Part shown: one piece after another, positions 16,920-26,104 of the stretch | How the letters are laid out: every line of letters starts with the position of its first letter | Numbering within the stretch: position 1 is the first letter of the stretch | Source: Vibrio zhugei | GTDB taxonomy: Bacteria > Pseudomonadota > Gammaproteobacteria > Enterobacterales > Vibrionaceae | Reading direction: 5' to 3' | Length of the DNA: 64,000 nt | Assembly: GCF_003716875.1 (NCBI RefSeq) | Contig: NZ_CP033078.1 | Coordinates: 1,550,001-1,614,000 of the forward strand | The notes under the pieces: generated by a model | What the model saw: the letters and a program-made list of their open reading frames with translations, nothing else | Told to the model about the DNA's origin: nothing | Databases searched by the model: none | Made by a program: the position numbers and the translations under genes

Positions 16920-17486
16920 ATGAACACACTCCAACGTATTGATTCCATCTCACAACAAGTTAATCAATGGCTTGATGATGTTGTGATCGGATTAAACTTA
17001 TGCCCCTTTGCAGCCAAACCCCAAAGAAATCAGCAAATTAAGATTCATGTCAGCTTGGCCACCTCTGAGGAGGTCCTGTTGAGCGATATCGAACAGTGCT
17101 TACGTGAATTGGATGCCAAATCTGCAGAGGATCTCGAAACCACATTACTCGTGGTTCCGGATATGTTACATCACTTTTTTGACTACAATTTTTTCATCGA
17201 TTGGATCGACGCTCTTATTCGCCAAGAAAACTGGGAGGGGACTTATCAGGTTGCCACATTCCATCCTGATTATTGTTTTGCAGACTGCGACCCAGAAGAT
17301 CCCGCCAATTTGACGAATCGAGCCCCCTATCCTATTTATCACTTGATCCGAGAAGACAGTATGGAAAAAGTATTGAAACACTACCCGGATCCGGAAGCGA
17401 TTCCAGACAATAACATTCAGCGTGTCACGAATCTCACCACCAGTGAAAAACACCGATTGTTTCCCTATTTATATCGTCGCTCATAA
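16920..17486 (+). CDS. DUF1415 family protein
   Basis: 188 residues and intact. Recognisable DUF1415 features are LNLCPFAAKP near residue 25, VVPDMLHHFFDYNFFIDW about residue 80, QVATFHPDYCFAD about 115, and NRAPYPIYHLIRE about 140. The conserved Cys, His and Asp residues suggest an enzyme or metal site, but no function is known to me. Starts at an ATG. Confidence 0.85.
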   Translation: MNTLQRIDSISQQVNQWLDDVVIGLNLCPFAAKPQRNQQIKIHVSLATSEEVLLSDIEQCLRELDAKSAEDLETTLLVVPDMLHHFFDYNFFIDWIDALIRQENWEGTYQVATFHPDYCFADCDPEDPANLTNRAPYPIYHLIREDSMEKVLKHYPDPEAIPDNNIQRVTNLTTSEKHRLFPYLYRRS

Positions 17487-17599
17487 GGTCACTCACCCAG
17501 CAACGAACATCGATAAGTACGCAAGCAAGCGCAATTCATCATGGGCATTTTCACCATTGAATGCTACCCTGAGCGCCATCATCATAAAGAGAATAAAAC

Positions 17600-17950
17600 A
17601 TGAGCAAATTAAGCACTGATCTCCAAGCAAACCTAGCACTTTTCGTAGAAGAAACCCAAAATACACAAACCGTGTGGGGCCTGCAAACAGAAGAAGGTTG
17701 GTTATCATGTGACTCAACTGAATTCGCCAACAGCGAAGTGATGCCATTTTGGTCAACAAAAGAAGACGCTGAAACACACAATATTGAAGAGTGGGCAGAA
17801 TTTGAAGTAGTGAGCATTCCACTGGATGTCTTTATTGAAGATTGGTTGGTCACGTTAGATGAAGACGGTGTATTAATCGGTCCTAACTGGAATCAAAATT
17901 TAGACGGTAAGGAAGTCGAACCGGCCGATCTTGTGAAATTGTACCTATAA
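17600..17950 (+). CDS. DUF2750 family protein
   Basis: 116 residues, soluble and strongly acidic. Matches the DUF2750 family in length and in the pattern VWGLQTEEGW, MPFWSTKEDAE, EWAEFEVVSIPLDVF and LTLDEDG-like VTLDEDGVLIGPNW. Such genes are single and often immunity- or housekeeping-like in vibrios. The function is unknown. The coding start ATG is preceded by AAGAGAA. Confidence 0.85.
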   Translation: MSKLSTDLQANLALFVEETQNTQTVWGLQTEEGWLSCDSTEFANSEVMPFWSTKEDAETHNIEEWAEFEVVSIPLDVFIEDWLVTLDEDGVLIGPNWNQNLDGKEVEPADLVKLYL

Positions 17951-18078
17951 ACCGCAATACGATTATACAACAAGGTGTCTCGTACACCTTGTTCTTTCCT
18001 CCTCCAACACTCTTCCATAGCGAGGCGTACGCGGCTTTGCTACTATAAGCGCCAATCTTTATTTATTGGACTGGATTC

Positions 18079-18651
18079 ATGCAACTTACCCAACTCTCTC
18101 AAGAACTCTTTGATCACTTATACCGCGATATTCGTGAATTCCGCACGACTTTTGATTTGCCGGTCGCTCAACCAGACACGCTGGATGCTCAACAAGATAC
18201 ATTACACTCATCCCTCATCATTGAAGAATTGACTGAGCTTGCACAAGCACCAGATAAAATAGAACAAGCCGATGCCATCGTGGATAGTATTTACGTACTC
18301 ATGGGGCGCTTAGTCCATCTAGGCGCTAGCCAAATTCACGACAACCTATCAATCAGTTACTTTATTGATGTGTTACTAAACGTCGCCGCCAACTGCCAAA
18401 TTAATTTCCTTGCTTGCTGGGACGAAGTACACAGCTCCAACATGAGTAAGGTATGTCGCACTCAACAAGAGTACGACGAAACACAAGCCTTTTATGCCAA
18501 ACAAGGCATCACACTGACTCCTATCACCAAAGGCGACTACATCATTGCCAAGTGTGCCAAGGATTTTACGTCTGACGCCAAAACCATCAAGGCTGGTAAA
18601 GTATTAAAATCGGTGTATTATCGCCCAGCGAATTTGGCGCCGATCGCTTAA
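18079..18651 (+). CDS. All-alpha NTP pyrophosphohydrolase (MazG/PRA-PH-like) family protein
   Basis: 190 residues. The metal-binding signature of the all-alpha NTP pyrophosphatase superfamily is visible: E50xxE53 (EELTEL) and E62xxD65 (EQAD), followed by D69 in AIVDSIYVLMG. Members cleave nucleoside triphosphates or phosphoribosyl-ATP to the monophosphate and PPi. A housecleaning role is an inference. It ends with a strong terminator and stands as a single gene. Confidence 0.75.
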   Translation: MQLTQLSQELFDHLYRDIREFRTTFDLPVAQPDTLDAQQDTLHSSLIIEELTELAQAPDKIEQADAIVDSIYVLMGRLVHLGASQIHDNLSISYFIDVLLNVAANCQINFLACWDEVHSSNMSKVCRTQQEYDETQAFYAKQGITLTPITKGDYIIAKCAKDFTSDAKTIKAGKVLKSVYYRPANLAPIA

Positions 18652-18690
18652 TAAGGTAACGTCTCATTACGAGTGAATGATAGTTATATA

Positions 18691-18727
18691 AAAATGGCAA
18701 TGCGTGTTTAATGCATTGCCATTTTTA
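18691..18727 (+). terminator. Rho-independent terminator
   Basis: Arms AATGGCAATGC and GCATTGCCATT followed by TTTATT, 40 bp past the pyrophosphohydrolase gene. Confidence 0.88.
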
Positions 18728-19048
18728 TTGATTGGATACCGCCCCAGTTTACTCACCAATTGGTTACATCCACGTAACAACGCAATAATTCCAGCCAAAA
18801 AACACTCCCTGCCAAAATAAGACACATTGCCGTTTCCGTTTATTATTGTTCAGCTATTGACTAAATTTTCATCCTCAAAAAAGTGATCAAACCGATCATA
18901 TTGAACACCACTTTCCTATTCCCACCTATTTAGAAAAAATTCGTGCTCAATTCCACAATATCTATGCGTGGAGATTTATATACTGCAATCGAACAACACC
19001 TACTCTAAATACAAAATAATAATGAAATAAACGTAAAAGGAAATAACG
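18728..19048 (+). promoter_or_regulatory. Regulatory region upstream of the broken porin gene
   Basis: About 320 bp, AT-rich, with no open frame. It contains a perfect inverted repeat TGATC-N5-GATCA at 18884-18898, a plausible operator. A ribosome site AAAAGGAAA lies just before the porin ATG. The promoter was not placed with confidence. Confidence 0.4.
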
Positions 19049-20215
19049 ATGAAAACCTCTCTACCCCTTACTACTCTGGCTCTTGCAGTCACTGCAATGT
19101 TACCTTTTGCTGCGCACTCGGCTGACAATGCAGCGTTAGATGCACAAATAAAGAAGGTGCAAGACCTTCAAAAGTAATACGAAAAACAATTTGCTGACTT
19201 AGAATTACTACGTGCAGATTACGAAAATAAAACCAAACAAGAAGACGGATCGTCATACCAATCTTTGCAATCTCTTATCGATCGAGTCTCTATCTATGGT
19301 TTCTTCCGCGCAAAATACGATCATGATGATAATGAACCCGTAGGCTCTGGCACCAATAACCGACACTTTTATATGGATTTACAAGGTAAAATGAAAGTCT
19401 CGGATGAATGGATTGCCCGCTTCGAATTAGAAGCTCGTAAAGGCTACACCGTCAACCAATCGTGGCGTGATGGAAATGCCGGCAGTGATGACCAAGACGG
19501 TACCGTACAACGGATTTGGGTTGAAGGACGACCTGGTGGCGGTGTCGGTATTGCTTTGGGTACAAAATGGTGGGGACTTGGCTTCCAAGCCGTACCATTT
19601 GGCCATGCGGCAGATGGTGTACAACTTGACTATAACATTACCGACCAATGGAATACGAAAGCCTTCTGGTTACGCCCTCGTCAAGGGGATTTGGTCACTA
19701 TGCCAAATGGACAAGAAACTCAAATCAGCGGCTTGAATGTCACTGGACAACTTGCTCAGGGCTTAGAAACCAGTTTGACATTTGCGACCAACGAAAATCA
19801 TAGTGATGATCAAAAAATGGATCGCATGGGCGCGGTCGAGCTAAAAATGCAAGCTACATCTGATATTGTGCTTCGTGGTGCATTCGTATTAACCAATGCC
19901 GATGATTATAATACCAGCCAAGAATATCGTATCGATTATAAAGAAGTGAACCTCAAAGATGTCGGTTCCTATAGCGTCTATGGGCGTTACTTTGATTTCG
20001 AGCGCTATGGTGATTACTCACATGATGATGAATGGGGTTCATTACCTGCCGATACAAGAGGCGGTATCATCGGTGCGAAGTATGTATTGTATACCAATGT
20101 TGTTTGGGAAACTTTTTACTCGTATCAAGAGCGTAATCGTTCTGGTGAATTAGATGGTATGGATCGTAAAGCCGATCGTAATTTATTCCGTACTCAAATT
20201 GATTTCCACTTTTAA
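19049..20215 (+). pseudogene. Outer-membrane porin gene interrupted by an in-frame ochre codon
   Basis: A complete porin reading frame of 388 sense-length codons except for a TAA at codon 43 (19175-19177). Before it are an ATG with AAAAGGA, a Sec signal (MKTSLPLTTLALAVTAML, cleavage near AHSA) and the start of a polar coiled-coil stretch. After it, in the same frame, the coiled coil continues (YEKQFADLELLRADYE) into a beta-barrel with IYGFFRAKYDHD, many aromatic girdle strands and a terminal ...TQIDFHF ending in Phe, the BAM signal. The C-terminal part keeps coding character, so the nonsense change (CAA to TAA is one transition) is recent, or a sequencing error. Substrate unknown; a sugar or oligosaccharide porin is a guess. 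Confidence 0.8.
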
Positions 20216-20220
20216 TACAC

Positions 20221-21308
20221 CCCGAATTCAACTGCGAAGTGCGACACTCTCCAATATCAAGAAGCTAAAGCCATCTCCTCAAATATAATGGCTGCCTGCT
20301 TGAAGCCTAAACACTTTCTCGGACGGTAATTTATCCGCGATAAAGCGAACTCTATATCGATGTCCGTCACTGTCGTTAGATCGGTTCCTTTCTTCACATA
20401 TTGCCTTAAAAGACCGTTCGCATTCTCATTAGCACCACGCTCCCAAGAACTGTACGGATGAGCAAAGTACACATCAGCCTTTAATTCTTTTGCGATGGTT
20501 TCATGACCTGCAAACTCTCGCCCGTTATCTGCCGTAATGGTATGGACATGTTTCTTATAGGGCTTCAGTAGCTCTATTGTCGCTTTGGTGACATCATCCG
20601 CTGACTTAGATGGCACTTTCTTTACCACGTAAAATCGAGTCTTACGCTCTAAAATAGTCACCATTGCACCTGTACCATGCTTACCTAGCACAGTGTCGAT
20701 TTCCCAGTCACCAAACCGCTCCTTACTGTCAACGATGCTTGGTCTATATCAATCGAAACGGCATTTTTTATCGCTGGAGCTTTCTCTTGTTTACCTCGGC
20801 GATACCGCTTATGACCTTGTCTCAAGTGACGATATAACTTACCGCCCAAGCGTTTATCTTGAGCAACAAAGCGATAGATCCACTCATGACTGACAGATGC
20901 ACCAATTTTCGTTAATACATTAGAAATCTGCTCTGGACTCCAATCTGTTTCTAAAAGAAGGCGGATAAAATCGACACGTTCCTTTGGTATTCGGTATTTA
21001 CGTGCTGTTTTGCGCTTTTTGGTAGACGACATCTGGGCTTCGTTAGGGCAATAATGCTCTCCCTTCCGACCGCGTTTAAGCTCACGGTATACCGTCGAGC
21101 GGTGGCACTGAACTGTTTTAGCTATTTCAGGAACCGAAATTCCCCGTTCCAAAAGAGCAGAAATCTGGTATCTTCTGCCTTCGGTCAACTGTTGATAATT
21201 CATGGTAGTACTGCTTGTTTCTTTGGCGAGAAGAGCGTACCACTTTCAGCAGTTGGCTTCCTCTTCTACATATTTCCATGAATGTCGCACTTATTATCTG
21301 AAATCGGG
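20221..21308. mobile_element. IS30-family insertion sequence
   Basis: 1,088 bp bounded by imperfect inverted repeats of about 26 bp. Left end CCCGAATTCAACTGCGAAG continues into TGCGACA. The right end read inward is CCCGATTTCAGATAATAAG and then TGCGACA. Both flanks show AC, a possible 2-bp target duplication as expected for IS30 elements. It encodes one DDE transposase, here frameshifted. It sits 5 bp after the porin stop codon. Confidence 0.85.
20257..21203 (-). pseudogene. IS30-family transposase, frameshifted
   Basis: Two overlapping frames together make one IS30 transposase. The N-terminal part (21203 down to about 20748) has the helix-turn-helix ISVPEIAKTVQCHRSTVYRE and the second DNA-binding motif WSPEQISNVL. 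The C-terminal part (20750 to 20257) has the DDE core: D in FGDWEID, D in ITADNGREF and E in PYSSWERGANENANG. The frame is lost near 20744-20750, where one base appears missing between SID and RPSIVDSKERF. All catalytic residues survive, so this copy is newly inactivated unless the shift is a read error or a programmed event, which is not usual in IS30. Confidence 0.85.
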
Positions 21309-21471
21309 ACTAACTCAGTAATACTCTCATATGGCCACTTTCGCTCCGTGCAGAAGTAGCCTATTTATTATGACGTTTATCCAATAAGCTGATTCGTATT
21401 CGGCTAAAGCGGCCATGACTTGGATTATCCGCTCCATCGCATCCCTCTTTCACCATTTTCATACCGATAGT
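21309..21471. other. Short non-coding stretch right of the IS
   Basis: No gene seen. It may include the original downstream flank of the porin gene displaced by the insertion. Confidence 0.35.
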
Positions 21472-21508
21472 AAAAACAAAAAAAAACCACTTTGTTAAAC
21501 AAAGTGGT
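21472..21508 (-). terminator. Terminator of the astE-btuCD transcript
   Basis: ACCACTTTGTT / ACAAAGTGGT arms. On the minus strand the hairpin is followed by a long T run (the A run at 21475-21486). It lies about 180 bp past btuD. Confidence 0.8.
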
Positions 21509-21687
21509 AAAGGAGACTATAAAAGCCTAACAAGAACGAGAATGTATCAATCTTATTAATGCTAATTGTATGCCAAGTTTTAAATATTTATAAGTCATTG
21601 TTTTTTATATAAATAAATAGCCATCCGATTTTATTTATTGTCGTCAATAAACATCACTGTTCCAAGTTTGTGCTTTTTGCACCAAAA

Positions 21688-22443
21688 CTAATCAAACAAT
21701 AATACCGTGCGCTCCGATAGCTTTGCTAATATGACGGGCGTTCCAAACGCGGCCTCGACTCGTTCTTCCGTAAGGACTTGCGCTGGAGAACCACTGGCGA
21801 ACAAACGACCTTGCTGCAGAAGCACAACATGATGGGCCTGCTGAAACGTACGGTTGAGATCATGATTGGCCATGATGATCGTTATCCCCAATCGACTGAT
21901 TTCCTCTAGAAGCGTATATAAAAGTGCTTGCTGAGCAATATCTAGCGGCGCCGCAGGCTCATCCAAAATAAGCACTTTTCCTTGAGTGTTCCACTCAGGC
22001 CACAACTGTAAGCACGCACCAATTAATCGAACCCGTTGCCATTCGCCACCCGACAGTTGATGGATAGACCGGGATAATTTATCCGTCAATTGCAACTTGT
22101 CACACAATTGATGAATCACGGTATTCACATCGTCTCGGAGAGCATCGACGTAACTTGGTAAAGATAAAGCCAGATATTGAAACACGTCGACATGGAAAGC
22201 TGGGGTCTGATATTGAGGTAGGTATGCACGCCATTGAGCCAATTGACGTGTGCTCACGGCCGCAATATTCTCCCCATCATAAAGCACCTCTCCTTGATAA
22301 GGTAATAAACCGGAAATGGCGCTGAGCAATGAGCTTTTTCCACTGCCGTTGGGCCCGACAATATGTACAATTGATCCCGCTGAGAATGTGACGGAACAAG
22401 GCAACAAACGCTGGTCTACTTGGACGTTGTTAATCTCAATCAT
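21688..22443 (-). CDS. btuD: Vitamin B12 import ATP-binding protein BtuD
   Basis: 251 residues. ABC ATPase with Walker A GPNGSGKS (residues 30-37), the Q-loop region YLPQYQ, signature LSGGEWQRVRL, Walker B VLILDEPA and switch His in MANHDLNRT. Together with BtuC it forms the inner-membrane cobalamin importer fed by periplasmic BtuF, which is not encoded nearby. Starts 8 bp inside the end of btuC, so the two are translationally coupled. Confidence 0.92.
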   Translation of the reverse strand: MIEINNVQVDQRLLPCSVTFSAGSIVHIVGPNGSGKSSLLSAISGLLPYQGEVLYDGENIAAVSTRQLAQWRAYLPQYQTPAFHVDVFQYLALSLPSYVDALRDDVNTVIHQLCDKLQLTDKLSRSIHQLSGGEWQRVRLIGACLQLWPEWNTQGKVLILDEPAAPLDIAQQALLYTLLEEISRLGITIIMANHDLNRTFQQAHHVVLLQQGRLFASGSPAQVLTEERVEAAFGTPVILAKLSERTVLLFD

Positions 22444-23425
22444 GATGTTTTATCAGTATCCAAATAAAAATGGGGGCACCAATTGTCGTCGTCACCACAC
22501 CAAGCGGTAATTCGCCTGCCGATATTGCGGTTCTTGCTATCAAGTCGGCGAATACCAATAAGCCCGCGCCCCCGAGCACACACAAAGGTAACAGCCGACG
22601 ATTCTCACTGCCCAACGACAAACGCAGTAAATGAGGAACAATTAAGCCAACAAATCCGATCACGCCTCCTAACGCCACAGCCCCACCGACTAAGATAGCG
22701 ACGGCAATAATAAGCTGCCATCGAAGACGTTCAATATTGAGTCCAAGCTGCCTAGCATGCGCTTCACCTATCATCCATTGATCCAAGATGTACCCTTTAC
22801 TTATCAACCACACCATCACAGGAAGTAACAGCAGTCCAACCGCATCCTGTGCCCAAGTGACCCCACTTAAACTCCCCATCAACCAATACATGAGCTGACG
22901 CAAATGCATCGTATCACTAAAATAAAAGCTCCAAGTCACAACCGCACTCGCCGATACCCCTAATGCCACGCCAACGAGTAATAACTTGGCTGTGGTTAAC
23001 CGCAAACTCTGTCCAAACAAGACAAGCAATAATGTAAACACTAAGGCACCAGCCATCGCACACAACATCAATGCTGGAGTCATAAAAATCGTTGGAAAGA
23101 AAAAAAACGCGATAAGCATACCGACGCTGGCACCACCCGAAATGCCAATGACACCAGGCTCAGCCAAACTATTGTTCAGTAAAACCTGTAACGTCGCGCC
23201 GGCAACACTCAGCGCAGACCCAACCAATAATGCGGCAAGCAAACGGGGCAAACGCAGTTCCCATAACAATCGCGATGCGAGCGGTGAGGTGGGATGAAAT
23301 AGATTGATTGAAACGCTACCTAACGTTAAATACAATGCACACACGATGAGCAACCCAACCGACATGATTAGCGTCGCTCGGCGCCAACGCTGTTGCTTAC
23401 GTTTCAATAGTTGTTGGAAGTTCAT
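22436..23425 (-). CDS. btuC: Vitamin B12 import permease BtuC
   Basis: 329 residues (E. coli 326). FecCD-type permease with ten predicted helices. Diagnostic segments are LRLPRLLAALLVGSALSVAGA near the N-terminus, NSLAEPGVIGISGGAS, LSVTWAQ-like SLSGVTW and GFVGLIVPHLLRL, the coupling helix to BtuD. The ATG at 23425 fits the family start MNFQQL. A longer frame runs into astE and has no likeness. No cobalamin riboswitch was seen upstream. Confidence 0.92.
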   Translation of the reverse strand: MNFQQLLKRKQQRWRRATLIMSVGLLIVCALYLTLGSVSINLFHPTSPLASRLLWELRLPRLLAALLVGSALSVAGATLQVLLNNSLAEPGVIGISGGASVGMLIAFFFFPTIFMTPALMLCAMAGALVFTLLLVLFGQSLRLTTAKLLLVGVALGVSASAVVTWSFYFSDTMHLRQLMYWLMGSLSGVTWAQDAVGLLLLPVMVWLISKGYILDQWMIGEAHARQLGLNIERLRWQLIIAVAILVGGAVALGGVIGFVGLIVPHLLRLSLGSENRRLLPLCVLGGAGLLVFADLIARTAISAGELPLGVVTTTIGAPIFIWILIKHHD

Positions 23426-23492
23426 ACACCCAAAACATGCGTTAGTGAGGTTACCCACCGAGCACGCCCACGAATAAAAATGACATTCTCGA

Positions 23493-24527
23493 CTAGTCGC
23501 AAATGATCTGCCCACGTTCATAACGAACCGTTACTTTACACACCATCAGCGCTGCGCGTTGACCGATAGCGACCTTCGGGTTGGGAAAAACAATCGCTTC
23601 GTGCTCATTCTGCGCCATTAAGGGTTTTTCGCCATCATGCCCAAACACCTCGCCGTGAACAAATGATGTGAAGTTTGGTACATCATCCTGAAATAAGAAA
23701 TTGAAATCTTCGCTTAGTCGCATGAGAGTGCGAGTCACTCGGTAGACAACAGGTGACGCTGGCGATCGAGTTGACTCGTTATCTTGCCCAGCAATGACAT
23801 CACCCATGGCATTCATAAATGCCTCAAAGCGCGCTAAATTATTTTCCCCTAAGCGGTTCACTTTACCGAGTTCAATCGTCAGAGCTTGCGCGGCATGATG
23901 CTCTGCAGAATACCAACTGTAAGTACTCGATGGGGCATTCGACAAGATGAGGGCTTCAATATGAGCAACACTCAAAAACCGCATAAGATCGGCATGGCGA
24001 GTCTCATGACGCGAGCGTGGACTGACCGCAAATGACACATGCTTAGAATCGCGGATAGAACAATGTAAATCAAAATGCCAGCGTGATTCTCTCGGGGTAT
24101 TCAGGAAAAAGGTATCCGTATAGTGTTTTAAGCGCTGTGCAATGGTCGACTCCAGAGTCGCTGCGTCATGGTGAGCATCAAATAAACGGTTTAGGTTAGT
24201 CTCAATAAAACGAGTATGTCGATTAATTGCTTGTGGATGCGCAATAATGAACAGACAGTGGCAACCTACGTTGAGCTTGCCTGCCACAATGTCATTCACC
24301 CAATGATCCATCATCTCTAAAGGCGCCGTCTCGTTTCCATGCACTCCCGCCGAAACAAGCACATGCTTATCCGTCGCACGTGCAGAGGAAGGGAGCACCT
24401 CAATCACTCCCCGCTCCCAGCGCTTTATCGTCACGCCAGCAGAAGTGGTAACGGATACGGGATCATTAGAACACGTCATATCTAACGTATCAGCAAGAAA
24501 ACTAGTTTGAAAAAGTGGCGTGGTCAT
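23493..24527 (-). CDS. astE: Succinylglutamate desuccinylase
   Basis: 344 residues. Zinc hydrolase of the AstE/AspA group that releases glutamate and succinate in the last step of the AST arginine-degradation pathway. Zinc ligands are visible as H63xxE66 (GVHGNE) and H155 (HFDLH), and the catalytic Glu in ALTIELGKVN. No other ast genes are nearby. It precedes btuC by 67 bp on the same strand and probably shares its transcript. Confidence 0.92.
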   Translation of the reverse strand: MTTPLFQTSFLADTLDMTCSNDPVSVTTSAGVTIKRWERGVIEVLPSSARATDKHVLVSAGVHGNETAPLEMMDHWVNDIVAGKLNVGCHCLFIIAHPQAINRHTRFIETNLNRLFDAHHDAATLESTIAQRLKHYTDTFFLNTPRESRWHFDLHCSIRDSKHVSFAVSPRSRHETRHADLMRFLSVAHIEALILSNAPSSTYSWYSAEHHAAQALTIELGKVNRLGENNLARFEAFMNAMGDVIAGQDNESTRSPASPVVYRVTRTLMRLSEDFNFLFQDDVPNFTSFVHGEVFGHDGEKPLMAQNEHEAIVFPNPKVAIGQRAALMVCKVTVRYERGQIICD

Positions 24528-25287
24528 TATTACTCCTTCCTATCGTAATCGACTCTGATCACCTTGGTTGAATCCACAACGGAAGAGACGTGTCATCTCT
24601 CGACACTCAACACTGCTGATCGGCATACTCATAATGCATAAACTCATTTTGAAAGGTTTATAGAACTAAGTAAAGCAATAGCCATCACATCCCAGCAACT
24701 ATTGGAACAGGAATAGACGACATCAATACGAGCACACGAGCATGTCCACAGTGTCGACTTGAAGACAGCAATAATCGTACATTTTATAAGCAACACACCA
24801 ACAGTTAAGTGTTAAACGGATAAAAACAGTCGCCAATAATGATCTGCGAAAAGTCGAATCAATAAAGAAAAACACTAAATATGCACTTTTTGTTTACTTT
24901 TTAATCACACACAAATAGTAAATCACTCATCTAAACACTGAGTATTTGTGATTCTAATCCCATATATTAGAAAACCAATTTTTAGTAATTTGTTAACAGC
25001 CATGCCGTATTTATTGATAAGGTGCACCGCTCTCTTCGATAAATCGTCTTTCATTCGCAAAATGAAAACAAAAAATGAGACATATATTCCAAAGATAACT
25101 CTTTAAAAGTATGACAAAGAGACTACGCTTTTGTGACTAAAATACTTTTTCTCGTTTTATTCAAAAATTTTGATAATTATTAAGTGTTTTATTTTTTTTA
25201 AATTTATTCTATAGTCTCACCGATGAGATGACACAAGGCGAAGAAAGATACCCTTGACGTTTTTCATTGGTTTATTAATCTATATAA
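24528..25287. other. Long AT-rich non-coding region
   Basis: About 760 bp between astE (leftward) and the lipoprotein gene (rightward). No open frame with a ribosome site and no RNA family recognised. It must hold the astE promoter and that of the lipoprotein gene. TTGACG at about 25255 followed by AT-rich sequence is a candidate -35 for the latter. Confidence 0.4.
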
Positions 25288-25333
25288 GTTTAATAAACGG
25301 CTTAAACAAATTTTAGATTTGTTTTTATTAAAC
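25288..25333 (+). promoter_or_regulatory. Long leader hairpin upstream of lipoprotein gene
   Basis: GTTTAATAA pairs with TTATTAAAC (outer arm). AAACAAAT pairs with ATTTGTTT (inner arm, loop TTTAG). A single 7-nt bulge (ACGGCTT) lies on the 5' side. That makes 17 perfect base pairs about 70 nt before the start codon. Confidence 0.6.
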
Positions 25334-25404
25334 ATCTTCGACTAATTAAAAATTTCTATGGGCTTTACCCGAGAGATTTAATTTCAAACAAAGTAGGATA
25401 CACA

Positions 25405-25836
25405 ATGACTAATAAACTAAAACTATCTGCAGCTGCAATCGCTCTTACTGTTCTTGCAGGTTGTTCTTCTTACAACGCTAGCCAGCCTTCAACTGCTCTA
25501 CAAGCTAACGTAGAATCTTCAGTTAAAGCTGACATCCAAGTTGGTCAAAAAATCTCTGGCGAAGCAACTGTAAACGTACTTATGGGCGTTATCAAATGGG
25601 GTGCTGGCGATCACTTCGTTGACGGTGTAAGCTACGGTGCAGGCGGCGGCGCTCTATCTTTCGCAGATCCAACAGCACCTGCTAAATCAGCAGCAGCTTA
25701 CAATGCAATCAAAGCATCTGGTGCAGATCTAATCGTTGCTCCACGCTACGAAATCAACACTCAAGATTACTTTGTATTCAAAAAAGTACACGTAAAAGTA
25801 ATGGGCTACAAAGGTACAATCAAAAGCGTAAAATAA
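25405..25836 (+). CDS. Probable abundant lipoprotein of unknown function
   Basis: 143 residues. Lipoprotein signal with lipobox LAGC and Cys20. The mature part is small and polar with GDHFVDGVSYGAGGG and ends in a KVHVKVMGYKGTIKSVK strand. Codon use is strongly biased (CTA for Leu, AAC, GGT, GCT/GCA, CGC absent or rare), unlike its neighbours and like highly expressed vibrio genes. Together with the leader hairpin and strong terminator this suggests an abundant envelope protein. No function is recognised. AGGA ribosome site. Confidence 0.75.
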   Translation: MTNKLKLSAAAIALTVLAGCSSYNASQPSTALQANVESSVKADIQVGQKISGEATVNVLMGVIKWGAGDHFVDGVSYGAGGGALSFADPTAPAKSAAAYNAIKASGADLIVAPRYEINTQDYFVFKKVHVKVMGYKGTIKSVK

Positions 25837-25852
25837 TTCGCTTATAGATTGA

Positions 25853-25884
25853 TAAAAGGCTCCCATATGGGAGCCTTTTTTATG
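25853..25884 (+). terminator. Rho-independent terminator
   Basis: AAAAGGCTCCCATATGGGAGCC followed by TTTTTTAT, 17 bp after the lipoprotein stop. Confidence 0.9.
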
Positions 25885-26104
25885 GGAAAAATAAATACAC
25901 CTACCTTATTGTCATGAAAATGTCATAATTAAATATATATTGTCAAAACTAGGTCAGAAATATATTTAAGTAACGAAACCATTCTATTTGTCTTCTCAAT
26001 ATAGCCAAATCAATACCGCCCAATATACCTTTTTATTCCAACCTTAAAATAAAAAAATAATCGCTCATTCAAAAAGGTTATTAATGACAAATATCCTATA
26101 ACAT
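25885..26104. other. Non-coding gap between convergent genes
   Basis: AT-rich, no gene or terminator recognised on the yegD side. Confidence 0.4.

Noticed and set aside
20257..21203. Two separate transposase genes
   Set aside because: They are one IS30 transposase split by a single-base shift. The second frame lacks its own start signal.
23426..23521. N-terminal extension of BtuC overlapping astE
   Set aside because: No likeness to BtuC. The family begins at the ATG at 23425.
24528..25287. Cobalamin riboswitch before astE-btuCD
   Set aside because: Looked for the conserved box on the minus strand and found none. The operon starts with astE, which is not a B12 gene.
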